From Magnolia sinica (Eukaryota; Streptophyta; Magnoliopsida; Magnoliales; Magnoliaceae): a stretch of 64,000 nt of DNA. Under the pieces are notes generated by a model. That model had not been told where the DNA came from, ran no database searches, and worked only from the letters and a program-made list of their open reading frames with translations. Location: the NCBI RefSeq assembly GCF_029962835.1, contig NC_080577.1, forward strand, positions 1-64,000, read 5' to 3'. The position numbers and the translations under genes are program-made. Within the stretch, counting starts at the first letter, position 1, and every line of letters begins with the position of its first letter. Positions 38,538-50,100 of this stretch are shown one piece after another.

Positions 38538-39157
38538 TTTAAATCGGAAGCGGATTGGCTGGTCTACCACACACCGGCTATATAGCTGGTGTAGGTATGT
38601 GTCGTGCGAAGACGAGCGCTGGCACTCCTCGAGCTCGATCGAAGTTACATGGGCCCACAATGATGTATTTATTATATCCACACTGTTCATCCATTTTTCA
38701 AGATCATTTTAGTGCGCTACCCAAAAAATGAATCATATCCAAAGATCAACAGGACCACACCACAAATAGCAGTTGAGATCATGATTGTCACCGTTAAAAA
38801 TTTCGTAGGGACCACCATAACGTTTATTTTCCATCCAATCTGTTCATAACGTCACAAAGAACTGGATGAAGAGGAAAAACAAATTTCATATTGATCCAAA
38901 ACTTCTGTGAACCCCAAAAATGTTTCAATGGCAGACGTTCAATCCCCCACTTCTTTTTTCACTGTGGTCCACTTGATCGTTAGATCTGTTTTATTTTTCA
39001 TCTCAATTCTTACGACGAGCTCAAAAAATGGAAGAACGGTTTGGATATAACACATACCTCATGATGGGACCCACAGAACTTGCTGACGTCAATACATCAT
39101 CTATATAGCTGATGTGTGGGACACCGCCACCGACCAATCCGCTTCCTTAAAATCGGG
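38538..39157. mobile_element. Fold-back MITE B
   Basis: The left arm has aaatcggaagcggattggct, and the right arm ends caatccgcttccttaaaatc, its inverted match. The arms also carry tatatagctg palindromes next to the core. The core shares caagatcattttag and ttgatccaaaacttctgtg with the other copies. It is about 620 bp and non-coding. Confidence 0.75.
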
Positions 39158-39645
39158 CTTGTTTCCGTAAGTTTCATCAAGCGAGAAAAGACTGCTGAGA
39201 GAAACAAACGGAGGGTTTCTGAAGAGTTGAGAGAGAGAGGGTTTGGGTGGTCAGATAAAAGTGGGTCGCTAGTATATTTCTCGGAAGGAATTTAAACAAA
39301 GCAGAAAGAAAAGGTAAGTAAACCGTTGGAAGCATGGGAAATCTATGGGATGTGAATTTCTGCTAAAGCCTTTCGCCTGAAGTCCTGCGCTGGGATGTAG
39401 TTGGGGCCAAAAATCCACCCTGTTTATCCGTTTTTTCAAAATATTTTAGGACATTAGGATGAAAATCACGTGGATCCAAAACTAAAGGCGAAGGAAAATT
39501 ATATAAAGGGTTTAGTACCGTTGAAACCTTTCTGGGCTCCACCTCGAGGTTTTTATGCCATTCAAACCGTTTATACGTTATTCACACTTGGATGAAGTGA
39601 AAACACAAGAAATTTAACCTGATACGAGACTTTTGTGGTATATTA

Positions 39646-40677
39646 GGGCGTGTTTGGACAGGCAAATCCCATGGGATTGGATTGTATTACTGGCTGCGTA
39701 ATTTCTTGCAATGGAAATGGATTGGCTACTCCCCGTGCCACCAACCCGGTGGCTGGTGGTCGGTGCTTTGTGGGCCCTACGATGATGTATATGTTTCATC
39801 CATTCCGTTTATCCATTATTAAAGATCATTTTAGCCCTTGATCCCAAAAATAAGATGTATATAAATCTCAGGTGGACCACACCACAGGAAAACAATAGTG
39901 ATTAGATATCCACCATTAAAATACTCCTAAGGCCCACTGTACTGTTTATTTGAAATCAAATCTGTTGATTAGGTCATAAAATCCCAGACGAAGGGAAAAA
40001 AACAAAGATCAGCTTGATCCAAAACTTTTATGGCCCCCAAAAGGGTTTTAATGGTCGACGCTCATTCAACACTGTCTCCTGTAATGTGGTCCACTTGAGA
40101 TCTGGATATAACTCATTTTCTTTATTACACCATAAAATGATATGGAAAAATAGATGGACGGCATGGATGAAATACATACGTCATGTTGGGGCCCACAGAG
40201 CACCGACCATCAGCCATTGGCCGTTGTTAGGGGGAGTAGCCAATCCGTTCCCGCTCGCAATCCCATGGTATTCATAATGTGCTGGGATGTTTGGACGGGC
40301 GGACGGGATTTGCCCTATCCAACCCCTGTCGTGTTTGGACGGGCATGAGATTACAACATATCCCACATGATACACCAGAATTGTTGCCATTGGTGTGACC
40401 AATAGGAATCTATATTTAGTATTTATGGTTTAAATACGGGTTTTCACCTGATAGACGGAGTGGATTTACATACATATACACAGTGGGCCGCGAGAAATAC
40501 CATTAACCCCGCGAAAAATCCAGCAAGGAAATCCCAAATCCAGATCCAAATCCACCCTCCATTGCCATCGTCCTTGCCGCCCAAACATACCTCAGTACGG
40601 ACGCTCCGCTGGATTAAAAAAACCTATCCACCCTAATCCCTTTCAATCCCATCCAATACGCCCAGCCAAAAAGGCCC
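39646..40677. mobile_element. Nested PIF/Harbinger-like element inside MITE C
   Basis: It begins gggcgtgtttggacagg and ends ccagccaaaaaggccc, roughly inverted, with TTA on the left and TGA on the right, consistent with a decayed 3-bp TWA target. A second gtgtttggacgggc motif occurs inside at about 40,288 and 40,331. It contains a further element (39,713-40,252), so three insertions are stacked. No transposase was seen. Confidence 0.6.
39713..40252. mobile_element. Fold-back MITE (innermost), 540 bp
   Basis: The left end is ggaaatggattggctactcc, and the reverse complement of the right end is gggaacggattggctactcc. The flanking nonamers tcttgcaat (39,704-39,712) and gctcgcaat (40,253-40,261) match at 7 of 9 positions, which suggests a 9-bp target duplication as made by Mutator-like elements. 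The core is shared with MITEs A, B and the two copies to the right. Confidence 0.78.
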
Positions 40678-40929
40678 TGAATGTTTAAACGGTGGTCACG
40701 GAATCTCCACTGTTTCCTCACGGTCAGCCCACTTGAGTTTTGGAAAAAACGGATGGACGGATTGGATATCTAAGAAACATCATATTGGCCCCACCAAGCA
40801 TCCCAGCTGCTAAAGGCTTATGAAGGAAATCGGCCTCCAATATTTCGCATTTCACACCAGTGACATCGATAGAAAAGCTACGTAATCCTCGAGCCGCACG
40901 ACTGTTCGAATGAGAATGATAGAATACCC

Positions 40930-41440
40930 TGGCAGCGAAATCGGAAGTACGCTCTTATCGCACTGAGTAAACTCTGTTTGGCCCACTGTTAATTCATTTA
41001 GTTTATCCATGCCGTCCGTCCGTTTTTCCAGATCATTTTAGGGGTTAAACCCAAAATTGAAGTATACCAAAACCTCAATTAGACCGTACCACAGGAAACA
41101 GTGGAAGCATTTATTTCCACCGTTGAAACTTTTCCAAGGCTCCAGTGATGTTTATTTGTCATCCAAACTGTTCATAATAGAAAATATATACGGATGAATG
41201 GAGAAAACAAACATCAGCTTGATCTAAAACTTCTGTGGCCCCCAATAACTTTTCAACGGTGGACTTCAATTGATACTGTTTCCGGTGGTGTGGTCTACTT
41301 GAGTTTTGGATATTCTTAATAGTTGGGTTAAATACATAAATTCATATTACAAAACGGATGGACGGAGTTGATACAATGCATAAATTACGATGGGCCCACA
41401 GAGTTTACTCAGTACGCAGTCCGCTTCTTAGCCTGGCAGT
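40930..41440. mobile_element. Fold-back MITE D
   Basis: The left arm contains actgagtaaactctg (40,962) and the right arm cagagtttactcagt (41,399), an exact 15-bp inverted pair. Inside, ccgtccgtccgtttttccag pairs with the aaaacggatggacgg segment on the right. The core is the family core. Outer limits are approximate. Confidence 0.75.
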
Positions 41441-41479
41441 CCGCGAGCACTGCACAGTACGAACAATGTATTTCATTTC

Positions 41480-42002
41480 GGAAACGGATTGGCTACTCCC
41501 CTTGCGACCAACCAGTGGCAACCACTGGCTGGTGGTCGGTGCTCTTTGGGCCCCACCATGATGATCCATGCCGTCCATCTATATTTACAGATCATTATAT
41601 GGTATGAAACAAAAAATAAGATATATAAACATCTCAATTAGCCCACATTACAGGAAACAGTGTTGAATTAATGTCGACTATTAAAAACCTTTTGGGGGCA
41701 TAAAAGTTCTGGATCAAGTTGGTCTTTGTTTCTTCCCTTCATCTGGCCTGTATGACCTAATAAACAGATTGGGTGTGAAATAAACAGTACAGTGGGCTTG
41801 GGAGGCTTTTAATGGTGGATATCCAATTACTATTGTTTTCTTTAGGTGTGGTCCAACTTAGATTTATATACCTCTCATTTTTTGGCTGAAGCATATTTAA
41901 AAATGGATGAAGAATGGATGAAACAAATACATCATGGTGGGGCTTATAGAGCACCGACCATCAGCCACGGGCTGGTGGCAGGGGAGTAACCAATCCATTA
42001 CC
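41480..42002. mobile_element. Fold-back MITE E, sister of the innermost copy
   Basis: The left arm ggaaacggattggctactcc and right-arm segment ggggagtaaccaatccatta form inverted ends nearly identical to those of 39,713-40,252, so these two are the closest relatives in the cluster. It is about 523 bp. No convincing target duplication could be read. Non-coding. Confidence 0.78.
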
Positions 42003-45000
42003 ATTTCTCGAGATATCTGCCACGCTCTCTCTTCAATCAGTAACAAGTGGAACTATAGCGTCACTACATGCGTCACTATAAACATGAAAGGAAAACACAG
42101 ATATCATCTTCATCCAAAAAATTTATGACCTAAAAATTTTCAATTGCAAGTGTTTGGACATTAAAAAGTTTAAACTACTATTTATCCGATTTTATTTTAT
42201 TTTTTTACATCGATATTGTTAGGGGAATTTGTTTTCTTAAATTAGAAAGCCTTTTTACATAAACCAATAGGACAAATTTTAATTTTCGGAGTCAAAATGG
42301 GCCCATTTTGGAGTTCTAAGTTAGGGCTGACACCACTCATCGGAATCTTTTTTCTTCAATATTGTCAAGGGAAATCATTTTCATTAGTAAGAAAGCAATG
42401 CTACTTCAATCAATCCCACAAATTTTGAATTTTTTATGCGGAAATCAGGTCATTTTTTAAGCAGAAATCAGGTCATTTTTTGAGTTCAGCTACTTTTTTT
42501 TATTTCACCTTTTCTTCAATATTCTTGAGGAAATTGTTTTCAATATGGGGGTCGATGCCAATTTATGAAGACTTGGAAATCAGATGTTGAGTCCTTACCA
42601 TTTTGGTAACCTTACCATGTTGGTAAGTTCATAATTTCCCCATTCAATTTTCAGTTCTATTTAATTTTTCTTTATTTTGGAGTTTTAGGTATAGGTAATC
42701 AATGATTCTTTGCTCTTCCTTTTTAACTTTTTGTTTTAATTTTAAGATGTGTTTAGGAGTATTTGGAAAATTTTGATCCATGTTAGAACAAAAAATTATT
42801 TTAAAAAAATGAGTTTCTTGAATTGGTTTTTGCTTGATCCATGGATCTAGTTGATCGTGAGTTGGGAACCTATCAACATTGTGTGATATTTTTGACTTGA
42901 TGATCAAAGTCATAAGCCATCCATTTGGGGCTACTTTTAGTAGAAGGTATGTACTCAGCGATGGCATGCCAGACAATATGATGATGTTTCCTTTATCTTA
43001 TTGGATCGGTTTCTTGCCTTTGTTGCATGTGAGTGAAGCAGTTCAATGTACTTTTCACAATTTTATCTATTATTGGAATTAACCCTTAGGTTGCTCTAGA
43101 TCATTTCGTTCTTTATTATTTCTTCTGCACATTGTAACGCCTCGAAATTCGGCACTCTGATTACATAAACTTTGATTCCAAGTTCCCGTGTGTTAATTTA
43201 ATAAAATGTGCATGTATCCTCATTCAATTCACATTCATTCCATACACGAATGATCAAAGTTGTGCAATTCAACTTAGCAAAACCAAAGTAAAGTAGAGAT
43301 AATAAAAATTCATAAATACAAGGTTAAGACTTAAAAATACAACTCTAATAATGATGGTTGTCCAAAATGAGAATTATACAAGCTGCAATATACATACCCA
43401 AGATGATTAAAATGTAAAGTTTTCAGTTTTCATCATATCCTCCAAAATATAACAACGGTGGCTCAAGCCGATCTATGCCTACCCATCTGAGGTCTCACTA
43501 GTACCTACATCAATAATATTATCTTATTAGTGTTTTAAAACACCGTCCCACATGGAAGTGAATAGCTAACTTAGTGGTTCTATTAGTTCTGAGTTACAAA
43601 TGCCTTTTGTTGCTCTTTTCAAACACCTACCTTTTTTAACTCTCACCACATACACACCCTCACACCACATGAGCACTCAATCCCATGATCTCACCCTCAC
43701 ACCACGTGAGCACTCAATCCCATGATCTAAGTGTTGGAAGAGAGTGTCTACCAATGAGCCTTGGGTTTGAGAACATGTAATCGGAATACACTAGAATCCA
43801 AATCACGAATTAGCTGTCTTTGGCTGCTGGTATTTAGAATGTACTTAAATCCAAAAATGGAAATGCATTGAAAATTTATGGTATATTTTATAAGAATTTA
43901 GCCTTGATTACTAAATCAACTTTAATATCCCACATTAGTGTAGAAAAGTGATAGGTGACCAAATGAGTATAATAAATCCATTGAAATGCTTTGGATGAGC
44001 CACAAGCATAAAATCACATTCGAGCAGTTTTAGTTTTTTAACCAGCAGCCATTTAGATCATTCTATTGATGTAATTCTAGTGTAGTCAATAATTTGATTG
44101 TTTGTCTATCATCCACGTGTTGTGTGGACTCTCTTGCTTAAATAATAATAAATAAATAAGCAACAAAAGGCATTTCATTATAAATCACAACATATGGAGT
44201 GATTTCAAATCCATGCTGCCAAACAAACCGAATCTCCCCTTGATTCCATAGGTGCTCCAATCCACGCTGCCAAACATGCGCATTGTTTTCAACCAAAGGC
44301 AACTTTCTGTCACCACCACTTGAATATCGCTGTAGACCAACCAGAAGAGTCAGCAGGATGCATTTGACCTGTAATATGGGAGTGACTGAAACTCCAAAAC
44401 TAGTTGCAACAGCAATCTAGAGGCAGCTCACGGACCTTTTATGTCTCTGTGTGGGCGCTTTTTCTTAATCGGCACCAAAGACAGCTGTATGATCCGTAAT
44501 CCAGGACATCCATCCACACAATAACGAAGTCATACAAGAAGAGAGTGAGTGCACACTTCTGAATTTCCACAACTGAATTGATGGTCATAAGTATGATGCA
44601 GATGATCACCAACAACAGAGTCAAAAAGTGCAGTGGCGATGAAACAAGAACGGTTTGTAATTGGGCACTGGGCAGAGAAACCAGAATGCCTCTCAAGTGA
44701 AATGGGCCAGATAAACAAACTTAGGGATAAAACTAGATGTACTGGCCCAAGCCGTCCACGTCCAGCCTGTATTGGGCAAGGAACATTCCCCTGAGATGCC
44801 AAATAGACAGCACCAGAAAAAATAATAATAATAATAATAAATATGTGCCTCTGGTGACGTATTTCATTACAAGCACTGGAATAACGACAGCAAGTTGAAC
44901 ATGATTCAGATGGATGAGTGGTGGATTACTCGAGGGTCCACCCAGGTACACGCCCCAAGTGTTTTGGCCTTGGACCTCTTGTGCCTCGCCTGGGCCCGGG

Positions 45001-46403
45001 TCCAGGCAAGGCTTTTACCTCCACCTATCACCGCCCAGATGCGCCTGCAGTAGATGTGCCTTTTGTGGGTTTTTTTTAGCTCTTTCGAAGTTGAGCAGGA
45101 ATCTATTATCACCATCCAAGAAAGGGCCAAACCCAACTACAAGGCTACAATGGCGAAGCCCAATTAAAATTCAACATCCAAGAAGGCATAGAGACAAAAC
45201 AACAGCAAAAACAATATAAAGACAGGCAGCAAGCCACTAGAAAGGAGGAGCAAACAACCACAGCCATCTAGGGCACGCTTAAGAAATGAGGATATCAATA
45301 GATGATTTTACCATCCAATTAGGGTGCAAATAGATATGAAATGGCTTTTGAGCCATATTTCAACAACTTCTCTCATTTCCTTGAAATTAAAACTTAAGAT
45401 TCCTCCAAATTTCAACAACTATCCCATTTCTTCCTGATTATGTGTCACGGTCATCACATTGGACTTCTCGAAAGCAATTTGAGCTTTTATTGGTGCCTTA
45501 CAAGATATTTAAGGTGAAATGAGGATTTGGGGGTAATTAGAATATTTAGGTAAGATGATATGGGGATTTCAAAAAATTAGATGATGAGGTTTTGAAAATT
45601 TTACGGATTTTGGCAAAAGTGTGGTTTTGAATTGGTAAATTTAGGGGAAAATGGAAATTTAATATTAGAATTTGGGAAATTTGAAAATTTAGGAAGTGGA
45701 ATTGGGAAATTTGGGGAAAACTGGGAAATATGGAATGGTATTGACTTGGATTATTTAAATAAAATAATAATAAATTAATAAAAAATAAAAATAAAAACAA
45801 CAACTTATATTTTATAAATAAATAAATATTAATATTTATCATATACAACAAAAAATTGTGCCCTGAATCTCTGGCCATGTACCTAGGTGTTTCAATGCTA
45901 CTGGGGCTGGTGCGCCTGGGTTGCACTTAGCGCCTATAGCTACACCACTTAAAAACCGGGAAGAACATGGCCCAATCCTTGAAAGCTGACAAAATATGAA
46001 ACTAAGAAAGTAGAAAAAGAAGAATAAGATCAATTAAAAGCTCAAGAACTGTGAGGACAACCAACAAATTTCAACGGGGGCTCACACCGTCATCGATTCA
46101 AAACCCCAAAGTTTCTTCTCAACTTTGCTTTGTATAAAGATAAAATGAGGCAACCCTCATTTTCCCAGCATATAAAATGATATTCAGTATCTTAACACAC
46201 GAGTTTGACAACCATTCTGGGAACTCTGAAAAGCAGAAACGGAGGACCGCCACTTCCTGAAACTAGAGTCTTATTTAAACCAAAGATTTCCCGAAGAAAG
46301 TAGATAACGCTCACATATGGGGAGGCATTCCACAATTGTATGCCGAGCGTTCGCAGCAGAACCAGAGCAAATTACTGGGGAGCATCAAACAAGCCTTGCA
46401 CAA
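42003..46403. other. Intergenic DNA downstream of the RSA1-like gene
   Basis: AT-rich. It includes a 41-bp tandem duplication (about 43,650-43,728, cactcaatcccatgatct in each copy), an ATA/TTA-rich stretch (45,540-45,840), and GC-richer scraps at 44,930-45,030 and 45,890-45,950 of transposon type. No gene recognised. The 3' untranslated region of the gene on the minus strand must lie in the right end of this stretch; an AAATAA-like signal is visible near 46,270, but the site is not established. Confidence 0.5.
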
Positions 46404-47160
46404 TCAAATGCGGTCAGATAATCTCACCAGCTTATTGTATAGAATGCGGTTATCCCTGGCAGTATTGCTTTCCAATAGAGCACTCTGTACAAGTTCCTAA
46501 CCAAAAGCAGAAAAGAGATGCAATTACCACAAAACCATGGCAGAAGCAACAGGGTGAAAGGGAAGAAGACAGCATAAGCATGGATCACTATTTAAAAGGA
46601 AAAGTTGGAAATATGCTAGGCATATAAGAAGCCTCACTACCTTGACATCCCTGTGGGAGAGGAACTTCCCCAAGTTGTGAATAATCAACCTCAGATCTTC
46701 AACCTGCCAAGTCGGTGAGCTTATTACAACTGCAGTTATATAACATGCTTACGATAAACTTACGAGTGACAAAAGGACCCATTCAATGGTGTTTACCTTG
46801 ATGTAGCCCACCCGGTTCCTGTCGAAGAATCTAAATGCCTGTTCCAAGTTTAAAAAGCACGTCTCAGAATTGCTGGAAATGTTTTTTGAGCTTGATGTTT
46901 GACTAGATAAGCAGAGATGCAGTTCAGTTACACACCTGTAATAGTTCTTTATCAACAACCGACTCCTTTGCGGCAGCATCAGACTTCTCTGACTCAGCCA
47001 CTTGATCATTGCTCTTTTCCCTGACAAGTTTGTCATTTGTCTCAGCTGTTTTATCTTCACTCTTTACTTCATCTGTGGGTTCCTCCATTTTGTTTATGAC
47101 ATCAGTTGTCTCCTTGTCATGCTTAACTTGCAGATCAGCTACCTCTTCATCATTTCCTGC
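46404..47160 (-). CDS. RSA1: RSA1-like exons 19-22: acidic segment and EF-hand-like C-terminus
   Basis: Exon 19 starts [20 protein letters not shown] and ends [10 protein letters not shown]. Exons 20 and 21 together encode [20 protein letters not shown] and [15 protein letters not shown]: an EF-hand-like helix-loop-helix whose loop [12 protein letters not shown] has Asp, Asn, Gly and Ile at positions 1, 3, 6 and 8, but Val at 5 and Asp rather than Glu at 12. Exon 22 ends [15 protein letters not shown] with TGA at 46,404-46,406. Calcium binding is uncertain. Confidence 0.9.
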
Positions 47161-50100
47161 CTGAAAATAGGAAGTATCACTAGAGGGAATGCAGAACCCA
47201 AGCATGCTTTGCAAGTGTTTGTCTCAACCAAAACACGGACGTCACAGATTCTCACGCCGGGGCTAAAAGAATAAACGTTGGATGCAGCAAAGCCAAAAAA
47301 TAAATAAACCAACCAATCAAACACTTGAAGAATTCCTCAGTACACAAAACCAAGACCCTAGGCAAGTTGAGGTAACTAGTTGTTTTATTAAAACAAATAA
47401 AAATTCGACCATATACATGAAATCATATTACAACATAAGCTTTTATTAATTTAAAGAAAGAAAAACTACCTAAACTGGAAACTGACATGTCTGCCAGGTC
47501 AAAAACAGATACAAGATATCCAAAATGGCTACTTTTAGAAGCCTGACTTTGTGACACATCCACACAAGCATATTAGATATATGCTTTCATAGTTTACTGT
47601 AATCTTTTACATGTTTTTAAAATTTTTAAAAAATAAAATAAACAGAGTAAGAAATAATACTAACCTAAAAATTACTTGTTTGTAATAAAATCAGCCCACT
47701 GTAAAAAACAATAGTCAAAACCTCAAAACTAATCATCAGCACTAGAGAGTCGCTGCAATAAAAATAAGTAATGAAAAAAAAAAAAAAATTTATAAATTTA
47801 GTTGTGTCCAGGAGTAGGGGTGTTGGAAGGTGGGTCTCTTTAGAAACTGTAGCAACCATAAATTGTCACGTCTTTTGTACATAGAAAAACTCAACCAGGA
47901 ACTTCATGTTTATCTGAACCTTGGATTGTACCAAAATTAGAGATGTTGGTATATGTCGCCTATCAGAACAAGTACGCTACATCCAAACTCACATCCATCC
48001 AAAGGGATGTGGCCCATGCTCTTACACACCCCATATGTGAGGTGAAATCAATTGTGTCAACAGCGGTGCCACTTTTGATTGTCCATTCCTCCAAAAACAC
48101 CCTAATATAATCATCCAAACCATCCAATCAATGGATAGAAGATGGTCCGCATTAGACTACAAGAGATCCTATCAATGACCTGGACCCTTCCCCCCTTTCA
48201 TTGTGGATCCCTCCCAAAATAATCACTTTGATTGGATGATCCTACCCATCTGATCAATGACTAGGAAATGAATGATTCTTAATCAAAACACTAGAAAAAG
48301 GTACCATCATTGTCCATCACATGGTGCCCACATTTGATTGCCCATCTCTCTCAAGAGAATTACTTTGACCTGAGTCACCTAACTACGAGAACCATCCAAA
48401 CAATTGCTTGGAAACTTGACGTTCCATAATGATCATGGCCCTCAGATCGATGGCCAAAAAAATAGACGTTTTGCAGCAGGTGTGGATCCATTCACCCCTT
48501 GACTTTCCAGCTTCATGAACTAGGGAGTTTTGCTTTTTTTTTATAGTTAAATTTCATCGTTTGTGCCCGTTTGCTACTTCAGCATTTAGTATTTAGTAAA
48601 TTCAACAATTTAGATTAACCAAAGACAATAACTAAACAATTCGTGAATTTAGCAATTGAAAATTGCCGAGTTCACTGATTCCGTGGAATGATTACCCAGC
48701 GTAGACAACAGAAATTCCTTGACTTCCCAACTTCATGAATTGGGGAGTTCTAACATTTTTTTTAATTGCCAAATTCAAGATTTGTGGCCATTTTATTAAT
48801 TGGGAATTAGTAACTAGTAAATTTAGCATTTCAGGTAAATCAAACACATTAATTACACAATCAATGAATTTGGCTGAGGGCCCATCCAAACACCCCCTGA
48901 ATAAGCTTTCTAAAAATCACCAATATAATGCATTATGGCATGTATAGTGCATTGAAACTATAGTTAGATTAAGTGTTCCAAACACCTATCTTTAGCATAA
49001 TAGATTATGCCATAATATTCTTTTCTTAATCTATTATTAACTCTACCATGAGCCAACCAAACAGGCCCCATGTATGTATTTTCTTGTGAGATATCTATTG
49101 TTAACAGGGTTCCTACATCACTTTAACAACTTAATTATGGTTGAAATATACAGCTTAATAATTTCATCCACAAATTTTAGACACATTTGTGGTATACAAT
49201 CAGGCAATGGCTTCTGGAAGATGGCGATGAAAAAAAAAAAAGATGCCAAACCCACTATTTGATCCAAATTCACTAAAAGTGAAGAGATGAAGAAAACAAA
49301 GGCAAGGAATCAACAAGCATGAAAGATGGAATTATGGAAACATAGAAATATTAAATACCCAGCTGAGGAAAAGAATCTTGCCTCATGAGGATCCGATAGC
49401 ACAGCATCATCCATTTCCTGATCTTCACCAACATCTTCCTCTGGATCCTCTTCATCAGTATTGTCCTCCATATTTGATTCATCGAGACCAGCTGCAGAAC
49501 CCTCCTCCTTAGGCATTGTATTTTCATTTTCTGGATTGGAAGCATCCTGCATTTCAGGCTTAGCAGATTCATTTTCTACAGGAGGTTCATCAGTAAACTT
49601 TGATCGCTTCTGTGCTGGTTTCTCTTTATCACTCTCTTTGGCAGGGGCTTCTTCACGCTGCCTCTTCCGTTGATTTCTTTCTCTTATGAATTTTATACGC
49701 AGTTTCTACATATAAAGGAAGCATGTTGATTGAATGAGATCAGAAGAGTGGGTCAAGGTAAGACTTACATAATAAACAAACAAATTTTCTGTTCAGAACC
49801 TACCTCAAGAAATGCTAGAAGACGACAACCCATTTGGTACTGAAGCATTTCAAACATCGACTCAGCAAACAATGAAAGCTGCAAAAGGTGCAGTGGAATC
49901 ACAAACAAGAAAAACAACTTAACAAAAGCCACCAGAGATAACCAGCACTGTCAGCTCAGCTGCAACTTAGATTTAAGACAAGTTTGCGAAGGGATTTAAA
50001 TTCCTTCTAAATCCGCATTTACAAAACCTATATAAGGTATTTTCTTCTTTGGCGGGTACCCATAAAGGCATCTTTTAAAATGCAATAATACTTTCTTCTT

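Larger units (their letters stand above)
39366..40823. mobile_element. Fold-back MITE C (outer, split by a nested insertion)
   Basis: The left arm has gctgggatgtagttggggcc (about 39,389) and the right arm ggccccaccaagcatcccag (about 40,789), inverted matches. The core of this copy is cut at ttttgtggtatatta (39,645) and resumes with atgtttaaacggtgg at 40,681, so the DNA in between was inserted into it. Confidence 0.7.

Noticed and set aside
43136..43560. Possible solo LTR, from the phrase gtaacgcctcgaaattcgg seen in some Ty3/gypsy LTRs
   Set aside because: No paired end, TG..CA border, primer-binding site or target duplication could be read.
45546..45926. 126-residue minus-strand ORF
   Set aside because: Extremely AT-rich, low-complexity Phe/Ile/Leu/Asn sequence in an ATT-rich stretch; no start context or domain.
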